A stretch of 64,000 nucleotides of DNA from Bimastos eiseni (GCA_959347315.1 OY365810.1:5537857-5601856); one strand, 5' to 3'. Positions 33,075-43,502 are shown, numbered from the stretch's first letter. Numbers and translations: made by a program. Notes: generated from the letters alone by a model not told the origin.

Positions 33075-33659
33075 ATGCTCGGAAGAACCGATACTGGATC
33101 AATGCAAAGAGTAGTGTCCGGCGGCGTTACTTTAACTCAAGCAAGTAATGAATTTTTAAACCGATATGGAACGAACGCCATGGACGGTGATTTGGAAATG
33201 AGCGGCAATTCGATAAAAGGTCTACCGACTGACATTCATCCACCAGTTATAAACGGTTTAACTTACGAAGCTAGTGCTTGCGAATATCGTAGTGTTCTCG
33301 GTCACGAATTCGGCCCATGGAGGACTTTTCAAAACGCTTCTAGCTACCCCGATATGTGGGTCTCTGAATCACCAACCAATGTTTGGATTCAGATGAAGTA
33401 CCCCATTCCTCTGGCAATGTCGGGATTTTACATCGTCGCCGGACGAGAACAGGGTGAATATATTACTAGTTGGAAAGTTCAAGCTAGTAACGATGGAATA
33501 GTATTTAGAGATATTCTAATCTCTCAAAGGGATATCCTCGGTTTTAGATTTTTGAATAAATTTATATTTCCCCCTTCGTTTAATTACGCGTATTGGAGAT
33601 TTCATATTATATCCATGGACCCTGGTGCCGTTTACACTGGTATCTGCATGCTACATTAG
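33075..33659 (+). CDS. Polinton fibre-like protein with discoidin-like domain
   Basis: An intact 194-codon frame downstream of the protease. The N-terminal part (residues 1-55) has RYGTNAMDGDLEMSGNSIKG, resembling the repeat motif of viral and phage fibre shafts. The rest (about 60-190) looks like an F5/8C (discoidin, galactose-binding) domain: FGPWRTFQNASSYPDMWVS, then VWIQMKYPIPLAMSGFYIVA, SWKVQASNDGIVFRDI and YWRFHI. A soluble sugar- or lipid-binding fold on a fibre would fit host-cell attachment, but that is inference. No signal peptide or membrane span. A second such domain follows in another frame (33685-33972), so the original protein was probably longer. Confidence 0.65.
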   Translation: MLGRTDTGSMQRVVSGGVTLTQASNEFLNRYGTNAMDGDLEMSGNSIKGLPTDIHPPVINGLTYEASACEYRSVLGHEFGPWRTFQNASSYPDMWVSESPTNVWIQMKYPIPLAMSGFYIVAGREQGEYITSWKVQASNDGIVFRDILISQRDILGFRFLNKFIFPPSFNYAYWRFHIISMDPGAVYTGICMLH

Positions 33660-33684
33660 ATTCCAACGCTGACCGATATCACCC

Positions 33685-33972
33685 TTGGAAGAAAATGTAA
33701 AGTCGGCTACGTACTTAGACTGTCGTAAACATAGTAGTAATTACGGTTTTCATGCGAGCGCCTCTTTCGAACTACAAAACAATAAAGCCTTCCATGCGTC
33801 CAGAGACAAAGGACAATGGGTGTCGGATACTAATGCAGGCGCTGCCCCATGGTTATCTATCACGTGTCCAACCGCAGTGGGAATCTGGAAGATCGGCTTG
33901 AAAGGTGGGAATAAAAACGCAAAAAGGATATTCAAATGGCGGATAAAAGCGTACAATAATGAGGGACAATGA
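33685..33972 (+). pseudogene. Second discoidin-like domain of the fibre-like protein
   Basis: A 95-codon frame, shifted +1 relative to 33075-33659, with YGFHASASFELQNNKAF, GQWVSDTNAGAAPWLSITC, GIWKIGLKGGN and FKWRIKAYNNEGQ. That is the same order of motifs as the upstream domain (Ala-Ser-rich start, W-V-S, W-x-x-[IM]-x-x-P, I-x-W-[KR]-[IV]-x-A). It lacks an upstream ATG (the frame opens with TTG) and stops early within the domain, so it is a frameshifted C-terminal part. Confidence 0.6.
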
Positions 33973-34202
33973 GTTATGTTATACATATAATCTAATCCGT
34001 CTTATTTAAGAAATATTTATCAAGAATTCTTTATTGTTTCCGTTTGAAAATATCGAACATATGAGTTTCATTGCCGCAATGCTGAACCGGGTAAGCCAGG
34101 ATTACGCGTGATTTCAGTTATTCGTGTACAATAATTAAGTGAGCAGAAACTGGATTAATTAGCTAAGCGTGGTAATTTTCAATGACTATTCTCATTGAAA
34201 AT

Positions 34203-34720
34203 TTAAACCACAAGTTCAAAAAATTCGTTATCTCCAGATACTACGATATACGGCGTGATGAAATCCAGTTCCGTTTCTATCTTCGGTTTCATAAAAGTAA
34301 ATGTTTTGTTCGTTTCCAACTTGTCATGCAAAGCCCCCTCATAAACACTCATGTAATACTCTGTCTCATCCGGTGCCTCTGCCGTAATTAGGCAGAAATA
34401 GTCTACCGAGCCGTACAGACACTGATTCGTTTTAACTATGTAAACCACATATTCTTAAAATGTTTCGGAATGTAAAAGTTTACGAGTTCCTATATTTTAT
34501 TAGCTGTATTAAAACTTTATTGCAACATCTTAATCTCATATCTATTTCTCCACACTATACCGTTGTAAGCCTGGCACGTATTCATACCGATTTTAAACGC
34601 CATACTTGCCTTGTACAACGACAGGTGAGTGACGGTTTCATTCGTATCTCTGTCAAAGACTTCAACGCTTATAGGATTATTACGAATCGTTTTTAGATAA
34701 TCATATCTGCTGTTAGGATT
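34203..34720 (-). pseudogene. Polinton minor capsid (penton-like) protein, C-terminal part
   Basis: The minus-strand frame 34448-34203 reads KTNQCLYGSVDYFCLITAEA, YYMSVYEGALHDKLETNKTF and TPYIVVSGDNEFFELVV. I recognise this as the end of the Polinton minor capsid protein, thought to form the vertex penton with a single jelly roll. An upstream frame (34700-34490) gives NPISVEVFDRDTNETVTHLS and MNTCQAYNGIVWRNRYEI. It lies directly after the major capsid gene on the same strand. The N-terminus is missing and frames are shifted. Confidence 0.6.
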
Positions 34721-34722
34721 GC

Positions 34723-35850
34723 TTACTCACGTCGACAACGAATACGGCTGTAAATCTTTGTAATCTGCCAGCGTAATGTTGCTCTGCGGCACGATTTAAC
34801 CATTACATGGAATTTTTTGCTAAACGTCGCCGCGTCTCTGTAAGCTCGCGAAAAGTGCTGACTCGAGAATGAGAGGTTGTAGTCGACTGCCGGATATCTT
34901 TCTTGGTTCATCATCACGTACATGTTTTTCAGATCGCAATGATCAAAAATCGACGGATTAGCCGTTTTGATTTGTCTGAAAAACTATAGGTATGGGAAAA
35001 ACGAGGATGTACCTCGGTTTTTCGGGCGATGTCTTTACGCTCAGTCGCCAACTAAACGTGGTGGATTGAGGAGCTGTTATGGTATCGCAAGGATGACCTC
35101 GATAGGCTACTGGTAATGTTGCTTTTGATTCGATCGTTTTGTACAGCTGCATTCTTTCCATGTCGGACGGAATCACGTGCGGCATAAATCACGAGATTTT
35201 AGCAACGTTAACTTACCCCGCCGTCGCGGGGTTGTCCCTAAAAACGGCGGCGTCGTCGGATTTGCGAACGAGTGTTAAAGTTTGCTTCATGTTGAAGACT
35301 ATCTTGTCCTAATCTTCGCAGAATCTAAAAATGTGCTTCAGAGGCACGATGAAGCTAAATGCGCCCTTGGCAGTTGGTTGCTGAATGAGATACGCCTGTC
35401 TGCTCGCGAATCCAGAGTTTTCGGCTATTACGGCACTCGCGGTTGTTTCCTTGGTTTACAATTGGTCAAGTTCTTGTGCGAGAGCGACGTCGTTGGGATA
35501 TTTCAACAGGCCCAGCATAGTTGAGGACTGTCCAGGATGAAACACGCTTTCGATTTCTTGATTCAATAGGGAATACGACATTTGGCTGAAAAGGCGCAAG
35601 AGTCCGTTGTTGGTAATAGCCGCAACATCAGCACTGGTGTAAGCTGTTCTACTTTATTCAGCCTGCCTTCAAATAGCAGGTATGAATCGGATGGATGGCT
35701 GAAAAGATCGTGAAGTTCGATATTGATGCGAATTTTCTCGGTCCTGTTTAGATTCGTTCTAGCTACCGGTTCGTACTCGTGTCATTCATATCTCTCGACT
35801 CCCTCGTCCGTTATGAAATTATCGGTAAATCTTAAAATATCCGACTGCAT
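34723..35850 (-). pseudogene. Polinton major capsid protein (double jelly roll), broken
   Basis: Minus-strand frames in order: MQSDILRFTDNFITDEGVER (35850), then EYEPVARTNLNRTEKIRINI and LHDLFSHPSDSYLLFEGRL (35780-35660), a middle part with NQEIESVFHPGQSSTMLGLL (about 35560), then MPHVIPSDMERMQLYKTIES (35185), and a C-terminal part with MYVMMNQERYPAVDYNLSF (34923) and FSRAYRDAATFSKKFHV. This corresponds to the uncharacterised transposon-derived F54H12.2-type protein, which forms the icosahedral shell in the Polinton virus model. At least four frame changes and several stops are present. Confidence 0.8.
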
Positions 35851-35872
35851 TTTATTATAGCAGCAAAATATT

Positions 35873-36334
35873 TTAAGCCAATTTCAATCCCGACCCGCGT
35901 ACGTAATCTTGTATTGATATGGCGCCAGCGTGACCGGACAGCAACTTATTTATATTCGTATTCCCGTCGCTGATTACGCAATTTAACGTTTCCTTGCTGT
36001 CTCGACTAAGTGCCGTATTTCCGTCGGAGGATATTACGCGGTTGAACAAATTCTTGCTCTGTTGGCTAAGTACGGCTGCTTGCGAAGTAAACATCTTAGC
36101 CACGGCTTTATCCACGAGTCGCTTTCCCGCGTTGATGGCAACGGTCTTACCGACATCTCTAGCCTCTTTCCCAATCTCCGTTCCGGCGTCTTTGCCAACG
36201 TTTAACGCAATCGATGCCATGGATCTTGCGGCATTCGACGATATTTGTTTTAGAAAACCCGATGTCGTCTCGAATATTTCTGCGCATCCTACGACGTACC
36301 CGCGAATGTATCTTCTTTTAGTAACGAAAATCAT
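35873..36334 (-). CDS. Polinton virion-type protein of unknown function
   Basis: A 153-codon intact frame just upstream of the capsid gene on the same strand. It starts MIFVTKRRYIRGYVVGCAEI, a basic start with K-R-R-Y-I-R-G. An Ala/Gly/Lys-rich helical middle follows (GKDAGTEIGKEARDVGKTVA, INAGKRLVDKAVAKMF), then an imperfect internal repeat (NRVISSDGNTALSRDSKETL and NCVISDGNTNINKLL), and it ends QDYVRGSGLKLA. Basic, small, lacking a clear membrane span, and flanked by capsid genes, it may be a minor capsid or core protein. I do not recognise a named domain. Confidence 0.55.
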   Translation of the reverse strand: MIFVTKRRYIRGYVVGCAEIFETTSGFLKQISSNAARSMASIALNVGKDAGTEIGKEARDVGKTVAINAGKRLVDKAVAKMFTSQAAVLSQQSKNLFNRVISSDGNTALSRDSKETLNCVISDGNTNINKLLSGHAGAISIQDYVRGSGLKLA

Positions 36335-36346
36335 TTTATAATTGCA

Positions 36347-36820
36347 TCATTTTTTATACTCTAAGGCAGATATCGCACTTTCTCGTAATAATTCGTTGCA
36401 AATACCGGCTATCTCGTTTCTTAGGCCCGTATTTCCCGTTTTGAAGCTAGCGATTCGTAGAGACAACATATCCAGTAACTCATTAGGATCTTGCGGAAGA
36501 ACGACTCCTTCGCCCGTTGAGAACCTCCCTTCCCATATCAGCATAATGATTTCCCTATATTTGCTGGTTCTAGACGACTTGGGTTTAGTGGGATTATTCG
36601 GCTGAGCAATGGCGCACGTTGACAAGAGAATCTCCCCCAAATCTCTAAGTTCGCTTCTACCGTATATCGACTTGTCTGGTTCCTTCATTGTTAACAACTC
36701 CCAGAGCCCCGGAGTTCCGTTGTAGGTGGTTTGTCTGATAGTTATGTCATCTCCTTCGATCGAAATTGGGTAGTTGTCGATGAAAAGCTGCCCATCTCTA
36801 GGGTGGATCCTTAATTTTTA
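36347..36820 (-). pseudogene. Polinton conserved protein with GLWELLT domain
   Basis: Minus-strand frame 36697-36347, extended upstream without a start codon to about 36815. Visible: HPRDGQLFIDNYPISIEGDD, TYNGTPGLWELLTMKEPD, ELRDLGEILLSTCAIAQP, then SGRFSTGEG-like and QDPNELLDMLSLRIASFKTG. The GTPGLWELLT box is shared by a family of repeated, uncharacterised animal proteins that I associate with DUF8207. A stop lies directly upstream of HPRD in the same frame, so the N-terminus is broken or lies in the neighbouring frame at 36829-37200. Confidence 0.55.
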
Positions 36821-36828
36821 GAAACATT

Positions 36829-37200
36829 TTAAATTAGGGGATAATGTTTTAACGTAAAATATAAACGTAAAAACATAAAACATAAACGTAAAAGCAAAAA
36901 ATCTACGTTCCCTTTGTATTCAAAGCGTTTTGAAGTGTCTCGATCCCCTCCTCTCCCGTGTTTCGTCGCTTCGTCTATGTTGGTTTTGGATTTATTTCTA
37001 ACTTTTTCTTTCATGTCGTTAAATTTCTCGAATTCGGCCAGAATGATGGAATATTCCAAGTCCGAGATAATATCGTCATCCAATGCTTTAGAACGAGGTC
37101 ACTGATCGAATTGAGCGTCCCTTCCGCTAAGGTCACAATTTTCGCGTGCTTTTCTTGCCGTGGCGTCAACACTCGGCAGGTTCGGTTTCCTAGGAGACAT
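36829..37200 (-). pseudogene. Polinton small protein of unknown function, one internal stop
   Basis: Starts MSPRKPNLPSVDATARKARE at 37200, meets a single TGA after about 34 codons, and continues in the same frame with DDDIISDLEYSIILAEFEKF and NDMKEKVRNKSKTNID. The second part is charged and helical. A short overlapping frame (37324-37190, 44 codons, MSVKVVDALGSLLAVTS) has a hydrophobic stretch and may be a separate tiny protein or noise. The section could be the N-terminal half of the neighbouring GLWELLT protein. Confidence 0.45.
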
Positions 37201-37484
37201 AATGCCCCGGCCCCCGCTGATTTGCGACAGGCGCGGCACTTAGAAAAGTTACGCCCAATACCCTGAGTCCTGAAGATGTAACGGCTAATAAACTACCCAA
37301 CGCGTCGACAACTTTAACACTCATATGATAGTTTGTACAAATGTTTTTCTCTCTTTTCGCGTTCTCGTAAGATCTCCCGTTGATTATCAGATATTTTCTG
37401 AAGACGATAAGCAGCGGTATTATTCAATTACATTCTTTAATGTCAAAGGATATTTTTTAAATGGAGTTCAAGTTTAAAAGATTA

Positions 37485-37959
37485 CAGTAACAATCCGAGA
37501 AGCGTAATGCTTTTGAACGGCGAATCCGGCCCTAGGATAAGGTCTTTGCCGTTTACGAATCCGGTACCCGTTTTCAGATACAGGCCTTCTCCCGCCCCGT
37601 TTAATCCAGAACATCAGTATGGCTTCAAGTATAGGCCCTCGCCCTGTTGTAAAATCTTGTAGTTTTTGCCGCCGCTCTTAAAATATATCGCGCCAATTGA
37701 TCCGCTGATTTTGTCGATGACTTTTGACCTAGTGGTCGCGCCTATGCCGGTTAACGCCCCAGTTGCCAGACTAGGTAATACGCTCGATAGCAGGAATTTA
37801 CCTGCAGTTGCTAGAAACGGCAATATGGTGTCGATAAAACACCTTCGACTTTGGCGTTATGGATTAGCTGCGTTTTACTCATTTTTATAGTCACGCCTGT
37901 TCCACCCTGATACGCTTTGGCTAGTTTTCAGTCTTCAACGCATTGCTGTTTGGCTCCAT
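37485..37959 (-). pseudogene. Polinton pX-like hydrophobic virion protein
   Basis: Minus-strand segments: MEPNSNALKT at 37959, MSKTQLIHNAKVEGVLST (about 37880-37830, another frame), then a 69-codon frame FLATAGKFLLSSVLPSLATG and ALTGIGATTRSKVIDKISGS, ending GEGLYLKPY. After a single TGA the same frame carries a second GEGLYLK box and ends GPDSPFKSITLLGLLL. A central hydrophobic, Gly/Ala-rich helix with YLK boxes resembles the small membrane-active or core protein usually found near the capsid genes of Polintons. The exact role is not known to me. One frameshift and one stop. Confidence 0.55.
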
Positions 37960-38029
37960 CTTAATACTGTTTTCCTATCATAATGCTCGTTTTATTTCAT
38001 GATTCTCTGCACGTATTAGCTAGTATCGG

Positions 38030-38386
38030 TCATTTTGAATGTGATCTAAGGTGGCAGGTTAAGACGTAGACTGCCGACAGAGCTGTTATTAGGATCTTTT
38101 TCTTGGGCGTTACGTAACTCGTCGACATATGAAACGTATCCTCCCTCCTGTAAGTCTCGCATTGATTTTGCTTCTCTAACTGAAAATCATCGAAAATCAT
38201 TAGGTTCTTCTTATCCCGGTTCAAGTCTCACGGATCTGGCATGTCTTCCGATAATTCAAAGAATTTGGAAGATATATCAGATTTTTCTACGAGTGTTTTG
38301 CCATTTTTGCAACTACGAATGGGTACAAGATGACTATTGAATCTTTCCGATAATACGTAATTCCACGATAAACCTTTGATTTCCAT
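38030..38386 (-). pseudogene. Polinton packaging ATPase, N-terminal part
   Basis: From an ATG at 38386 the minus strand reads MEIKGLSWNYVLSERFNS, then SCKNGKTLVEKSDISSKFFE. After a single TGA it continues LNRDKKNLMIFDDFQLEKQN, whose LMIFDD is a Walker B box. NGKT may be a degenerate P-loop, but the first Gly of GxxxxGK[ST] is absent. The frame ends about 50 residues later, and the C-terminal half (present in the fragment at 1-170) is missing. FtsK/HerA-type ATPases pump element DNA into capsids (family knowledge). It is divergent from the zinc-ribbon/integrase gene, with only about 14 bp between the two starts, so the promoter region must be shared. Confidence 0.75.
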
Positions 38387-38399
38387 TTAAATATATCCA

Positions 38400-39850
38400 A
38401 TGTATTTAAAAATGATGTATTGCGTAAAATGTAAAACTCGTACTGAAACTAAAATTGTTCAGACTGTTGTGACGAAGAATGGAAGGGGAATGCTTAGAGG
38501 CGTGTGCAGTGTTTGTGGAAAAACAAGGACTCAATTCGTGAAAGCTGTTGAAGGTGGTGATCTAGTTGGGTCTCTAAATTCAGTTACGAGTGATATTAAG
38601 TTGCGATGGGCCAAATTTCCGGGGGAGATTCATTTGCTTGGTCATCAGTTTATGGGACCTGACTAGATTTGAGATTGAACCCCGACGGGACGCCGAAAGA
38701 TTGGTCGAAACTCGTTGACAGAGTCGACAGCGCCGCGTATCGGCACGATTTGGCGTACGATCAGCACGCGGATACGGCGTCTAGGAATGTTGCCGATGGA
38801 GCAATGATAAACGAATTGAATAATATTCCTAATCCTAGTTTTCGGGAGTGTCTAGATAAATCTTTAGTCAAACCAATATTGTCGACTAAAGCGAGTCTCG
38901 GGTTAGGTTTACAAAAAGCCAAAAAATTACAATCTACTCTGAAATGGTCCGATCAACTCGCTGAAAAATTATATAAACCCGTAGTAAGGCGTTTTCAAAA
39001 AAGGGAGGTGTTCATTGGCGGTAATAATGAAATCAGGGCTGCTGATTTAGTCGATATGCAAGCTTTTGCTAGATATAACGATGGCGTTAAATATTTGCTA
39101 ACCGTAATAGAAGTGTTTTCTAAGTATGATTGAATCGTACCATAAACGACAAGAGTGGAAAATCTACCGCTAAGGGCTTCGTGAAAATACTCGAGTGTAG
39201 TGGAAGAAGACCGGGTAAGGTGTGGGTGGAGAATGTTAAGGATTTTTACAATAAAGATGTTAAGAAATTGGTTGAGTTGTATTCTATGGAGAACGAAGAA
39301 AAGGGCTGCGTCGTTGAGCGATGGAATAGAACGATGAGAGAAAAAATGTTTAAGCATTTTACGGCTAATTCAACAAGAAGATATATCGATGTATTGGGCG
39401 ATATGGTTGGCAACTATAATTAAGCAAGACATAGTTCTATTAAAATGACACCATCTATGGCTAGTATGAAATTAAACGAAAAGGCTGTATGGATGAATTT
39501 GTACGGTGATGAGATATCGGAACCCACTGTGTCCAGGTTTTCGATCGGTGATAAAGTCAGAATGATGAAGAAGAACATATTTGAAAAGTGCTAGACACCT
39601 AGAAGAAGAAAGTTTTTACAATTTCGCGCGTTCAGTACACACGGTTCCTCCTAATGATAAGATTACTGATTAAAATGGTGAAGAAATATAGGGCTCGTTT
39701 TATGAACAGAAGCTGCAGAAGACTACTCAAGAAATATTTAGAATAGAAAGGATAATCAGGAAACGTGGCAACAAGTCATTGGTGAAGTGGTCGGGTTATC
39801 CGGAGACGTTTAATTCTTGGGTCGTAGAGAAGACTTGGTTAACATGTGAT
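38400..39850 (+). pseudogene. Zinc ribbon, PLA2-like domain, integrase and chromodomain (Polinton)
   Basis: Part 1 (38400-38666): zinc ribbon CVKCKTRT and CSVCGKTRTQF, then LLGHQFMGPD, a Ca-loop-like end. After a one-base-type frameshift, part 2 (38669-39133) has a PLA2-like site AAYRHDLAYDQ (His26-Asp27, Tyr30), as in parvovirus VP1 unique regions. It runs without a break into the integrase core (AADLVDMQAF with the first catalytic Asp, LLTVIEVFSKYD). Part 3 (39130-39423) has VWVENVKDFYNKDVKKLVEL, where the second Asp appears to be Glu, and ENEEKGCVVERWNRTM with the catalytic Glu. Part 4 (39424-39850) carries RHSSIKMTP, FSIGDKVRM and a chromodomain VKWSGYPETFNSW. Stops at 38664, 39131, 39421 and 39592. 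Confidence 0.85.
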
Positions 39851-39889
39851 GACTCATCCTCGAAACTGCTGACTCTTCGAAACTGTTGG

Positions 39890-40136
39890 GAATTTCCGAC
39901 TGTTTCGAAACTTTGTGAAATTCCCGGTGTTTTAGCCTATAGGTTGGTGTTTGACCTAGAGCTTAGGTTTGTGCATGATATTGTGGTGAGTTTTAGGTTG
40001 GTGTTTGACCTATGGCTATGATTGTTGTTGTTTGGTGATGTTTTGACCTAGGGGAGTTACTAATACGCATGGTAACCTATTAGGTTGGTGTTTTGAGCTA
40101 TGGTTAAATGAGCGTCTTATCTTATTCTCTACTACT
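39890..40136 (-). repeat. Polinton right terminal inverted repeat
   Basis: The inverse complement matches 24077-24205 plus 28159-28315 over about 250 bp at roughly 80-90% identity. Conserved blocks include GTTGGTGTTTGACCTA (twice) and TACTAATACGCATGGTAACC. It ends ATTCTCTACTACT. Confidence 0.92.
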
Positions 40137-40698
40137 AATTCATCCTTCTAAATATTTAGAAAACAATGCTGGGTAACTCCAATCAATAAAATACGTTTTC
40201 AGGGAGACATTGATCTTCCATGAATTGATAATATCAATTAACTCTTAAGAAAATTTCGATCGTAGTGAAATCAGTGGTATGTATCTCTCGATTGCATGAA
40301 CAAACCAATCAATAACGGATGTGAAATAAATGCTCGTTAGGTTTAATCATAGATCATGATTAACCGTGCCATGTATTGTTCATACCTCAGCAATTGTCCA
40401 TAGGACATTATTGGCTTTATGTAAGGAAAAATGTGACAACAGTCGACTATTTAGTTTAATTGCTTGCTTTAAAATATCTATATCTGTTTATTGAACGTTT
40501 TGAAGAGATTGTTACACCGATAATTTATTTAGTTCAAATGCCATAATTAGATTGATCAGTAGATATTATTCGTTCATACCGCAATGCGAACTTTACCGAT
40601 ACAATTAACGAACAGCATTTCCTGTAAATTAAATGTTAGATCACCTTAAATTTGATCATAACGGATCAGATGACAGCCTAGTAGACTCAAATACTGAC

Positions 40699-40809
40699 CT
40701 TTTTCACAGTTTGAACCTGCGTATCCCGATATACAGTTGCATGCGTATTTGTTTACTTCTTCATTACATATTCCATGGATACATGGATTTGACTCGCATT
40801 CGTCGATAT
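40699..40809 (-). CDS. EGF exon 2 of the array
   Basis: A 111-bp exon, phase 1-1, with acceptor (CCTATACAG) and donor (GTCAGT) intact. It encodes [19 protein letters not shown] and [16 protein letters not shown]: six cysteines in calcium-binding EGF spacing. It is the most diverged intact copy ([13 protein letters not shown]) and the first exon on the right of the Polinton. Extracellular adhesion or signalling module; the parent gene is unknown. Confidence 0.85.
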
Positions 40810-41088
40810 CTGTATAGGAAATATATAACTGCAAAGAGTCTACGGAAGTATAACCATAACTATAATAACAATGTCACGTCCAGGGGCAACGCATTTTGTG
40901 CATTTGTTGCCAATTTATTTTGACAATGTTAGCTTTTGTTATTGAGCATACTAACCAAATATTTAATGTATATCTACATGGGTGTATCAGTAATATAATC
41001 GAAGGTCATCAGTAGGCAAATAAAAGCGACCGGTGTAGTTTCCTGCACTATTATGTTCACATAAGTAAGGGGATTCATCCTTTTAATA

Positions 41089-41114
41089 TGGATTTGACTT
41101 GCATTCGTCAATTT
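41089..41114 (-). pseudogene. EGF exon 3 of the array (truncated)
   Basis: Only the acceptor and the first codons (EIDECKSNP) remain. They join directly to the GGGATTCATCC sequence that normally lies in the intron several hundred bases away. A deletion removed the remaining five cysteines and the donor. Confidence 0.8.
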
Positions 41115-42007
41115 CTGTAGAGGAAAGAAATAGCTGCAAAGAATCTTCGAAAGCATAACCTTGACTATTGGAACAATGCCACTGCCAGAGGATGTGAGAG
41201 CGCCATAAGCGCCCTAGCGATGGCTTGGGTGGGGTTTTCTCTGAACGTGGTCTTCGGCGGAGTCCCAGCCGACAAAACATTTTGAGTATTTGCTGCCATT
41301 TTATTTTGACAAATTTACCTTTTGTTATTGCGCATACTAACCTAATATTTAGTGTATATTTGCTCTTGGGTCTATCAGTTTAAAAATTGAAGCTCATCAG
41401 TATGCAAATAAAAACGAGCGGTGTAGGTTACTTTACTGGATAGGTTCAAATAAATAGAGATTCATCCTTCTAAATAACTCGCAAATAATGCTTAGTAATT
41501 CCGTACAATAAACTACGTTTTCAGAGAAACATGGATGCCTTTGAGCTGATAATATCATCCAACTCTTAACTTTCGCTTGTTGTGACATCACTGTTATCTA
41601 TTTCTCGATTTGCACGAACAAGCCAATCAACAGCGGATGTGAAATAAATGTTCTTAGGCTTACTCAGAGATCATGATTAATAATGTCATGCATTGCTCAT
41701 ACCTTAGCAATTGTCCATAGGCCCTTATTGGCATTTTTGTAATTACGTGACAATAGTCGACTACTTCGTTTAATTACTGACTTTGAAATACCGATTTGTT
41801 TATTGAATTTTTTGAAAAGAGTGATATGACGAATAATTTATTCATAAGCCATAATTAGCTTGTCAAGCAGATCTAATTCGTTCATTGCGCTATGCGGATA
41901 TATAGCGATAAGATTAAGGAATTCCATTTCCAATAAATGAACATCGCGATCACCTTAAATGTGATTATAACGGATCAGATGACAGCATAATAGACTCAAA
42001 AACTGAC

Positions 42008-42118
42008 CTGTTTCACAGTTTGAACCATTGTATCCCGATTCACAGATGCAAACGTATTGGTTTACTTCCTCATTACATGTTCCATTGACACATGGATTTG
42101 AATTGCATTCGTTGATTT
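42008..42118 (-). CDS. EGF exon 4 of the array
   Basis: 111 bp, phase 1-1, encoding EIDEC-type start [15 protein letters not shown], then [20 protein letters not shown]. Six cysteines. A transposable element (42129-47561) is inserted 10 bp upstream of its acceptor, in the pyrimidine tract. The CTCTCCAG next to the exon remains because of the target duplication, but the branch region now comes from the element. Confidence 0.85.
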
Positions 42119-43502
42119 CTGGAGAGGAGAATCCATCAATAAGGTCACACACAAAAGATCGCAACACTAAAGATCTCAGGCTAATGAGTTCGCGAAATAA
42201 CGAGATTGCAGCACAAAAGGTCACAGCACAAAAGATCGCAGTCTATTAAGATCGGAGCACTGGTGATCGCCAAACCAATGTGTCGTGTGGTTGGCGCTTC
42301 ATTTAATGTTCATGATATAAAGCCTATAGTTTTCGGTAATATTATGTTTAAGCCTTATTAATTATGATATTTCATTTTAGGTTTTAGTGTAATTGATAGG
42401 CGCCAGTAGGATTCCAGTTATATACAATAAATTTCATCAGTCCAGCTTCCAGTAGAACGGAACTTTTCTAATCAACAACTGTGTCGTGTTTAAAAGCCAT
42501 TTATGAAACATTCTAAGAGGAATTAATTAAATATGCTAAACCCTGACAGGATGAACATGGAAATAATAATTTACGCCATAACCTAAGATTACCCAACTTT
42601 GTGTGACATTGTCTCGTCTAAGCAAGCTCATGTTCATGTTATAAAGCCTATAGTTTTGGGTAATATTATGCTTAAGCCTAATTAATTATTTATATTTCAT
42701 CTTAGATTTTAGCGTAATTGATAGGCGCAAATAGGATTCCAGTTATATACAATAATTTTCATCAGTCCAGCATTCAATAGAACGGCACTTTTCTAATCGA
42801 CAACTTTGTGTGTGTCACAATGTCACATGCTTATGCGTACTTCGCGTTATTATTAAAACCAAAAGTCCAACACAAACTATATTCTGAACAGTTGAGGAAT
42901 TGTTAATTTATCATACGTTAACTTTAAAGGGCAGAACGTTTTAGCGCCAACGTTAGTGAATGAATCGTTTAAGTACATGTGTCATGACGGCAAAATATAA
43001 TATTTAAAATTATATGTTCCGTTCGGAAACAGTTAACAATTGCAGGTATTGAAATGCGATATTTTGCGATGATGGGCACCAATTACTTGACTATTAGTTA
43101 AAAGTTCTTACTGACTACTTTCAAAACATGTAGTTATAACTACTATTTAACTACTTTAAATGACAAGTAGTTATAACTACTTTTACAACTACTTTGCTAA
43201 AGTTATGTTATGCTGCATTGATAGTCGCCAAGCAGTATGCATATTTATTGCCCGTTTTAATTGCTGATAGTCAACCTAAACAATGAAAATGATCAGTAAC
43301 CCAATGACATATCTAGTTGTAAAATAGCAAGGACCAGAACTACTAGCGCATGCTACAAAGCACCCTGATCAGAGCACAGTTTTAGCAGTAACATAAGCCA
43401 ACTTGTATCAACTGCAAAATTGTCTAGTCTACAAAGTCCAGAACTGTAAAACTCTTAGAAAATCCCAATGTTCAGAATAAAAGAAGTAGTATGTATATAT
43501 AT

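Larger units (their letters stand above)
24077..40136. mobile_element. Polinton/Maverick, near complete but decayed, with nested insertions
   Basis: A 16.06-kb element. It starts AGTAGTAGAGAAT and ends ATTCTCTACTACT, which is the AG...CT terminus typical of Polintons. A 6-bp duplication flanks it: GATTCA (24071-24076) and AATTCA (40137-40142). The empty site TAGGGAGATTCATCCTTCTAA is present in neighbouring array units (about 58.9 and 62.8 kb carry close variants). Inside are PolB, protease, fibre-like, capsid, packaging ATPase and integrase genes in the usual divergent blocks. Subtracting the 3.95-kb element in the left repeat and the L2 piece in PolB leaves about 11.6 kb. Most genes are broken. 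Confidence 0.93.

Noticed and set aside
36829..38386. Single in-frame TGA codons in three Polinton genes (about 37100, 37612, 38226), suggesting TGA recoding
   Set aside because: TAA and TAG stops and frameshifts occur in the same element, and TGA is the expected product of CGA decay at CpG. Ordinary pseudogenisation is simpler.
40646..40834. EGF open frames taken as complete small proteins ([13 protein letters not shown] type starts)
   Set aside because: The upstream MQLYxSS residues are intron and polypyrimidine-tract translation; clear acceptor and donor sites delimit a 111-bp exon.
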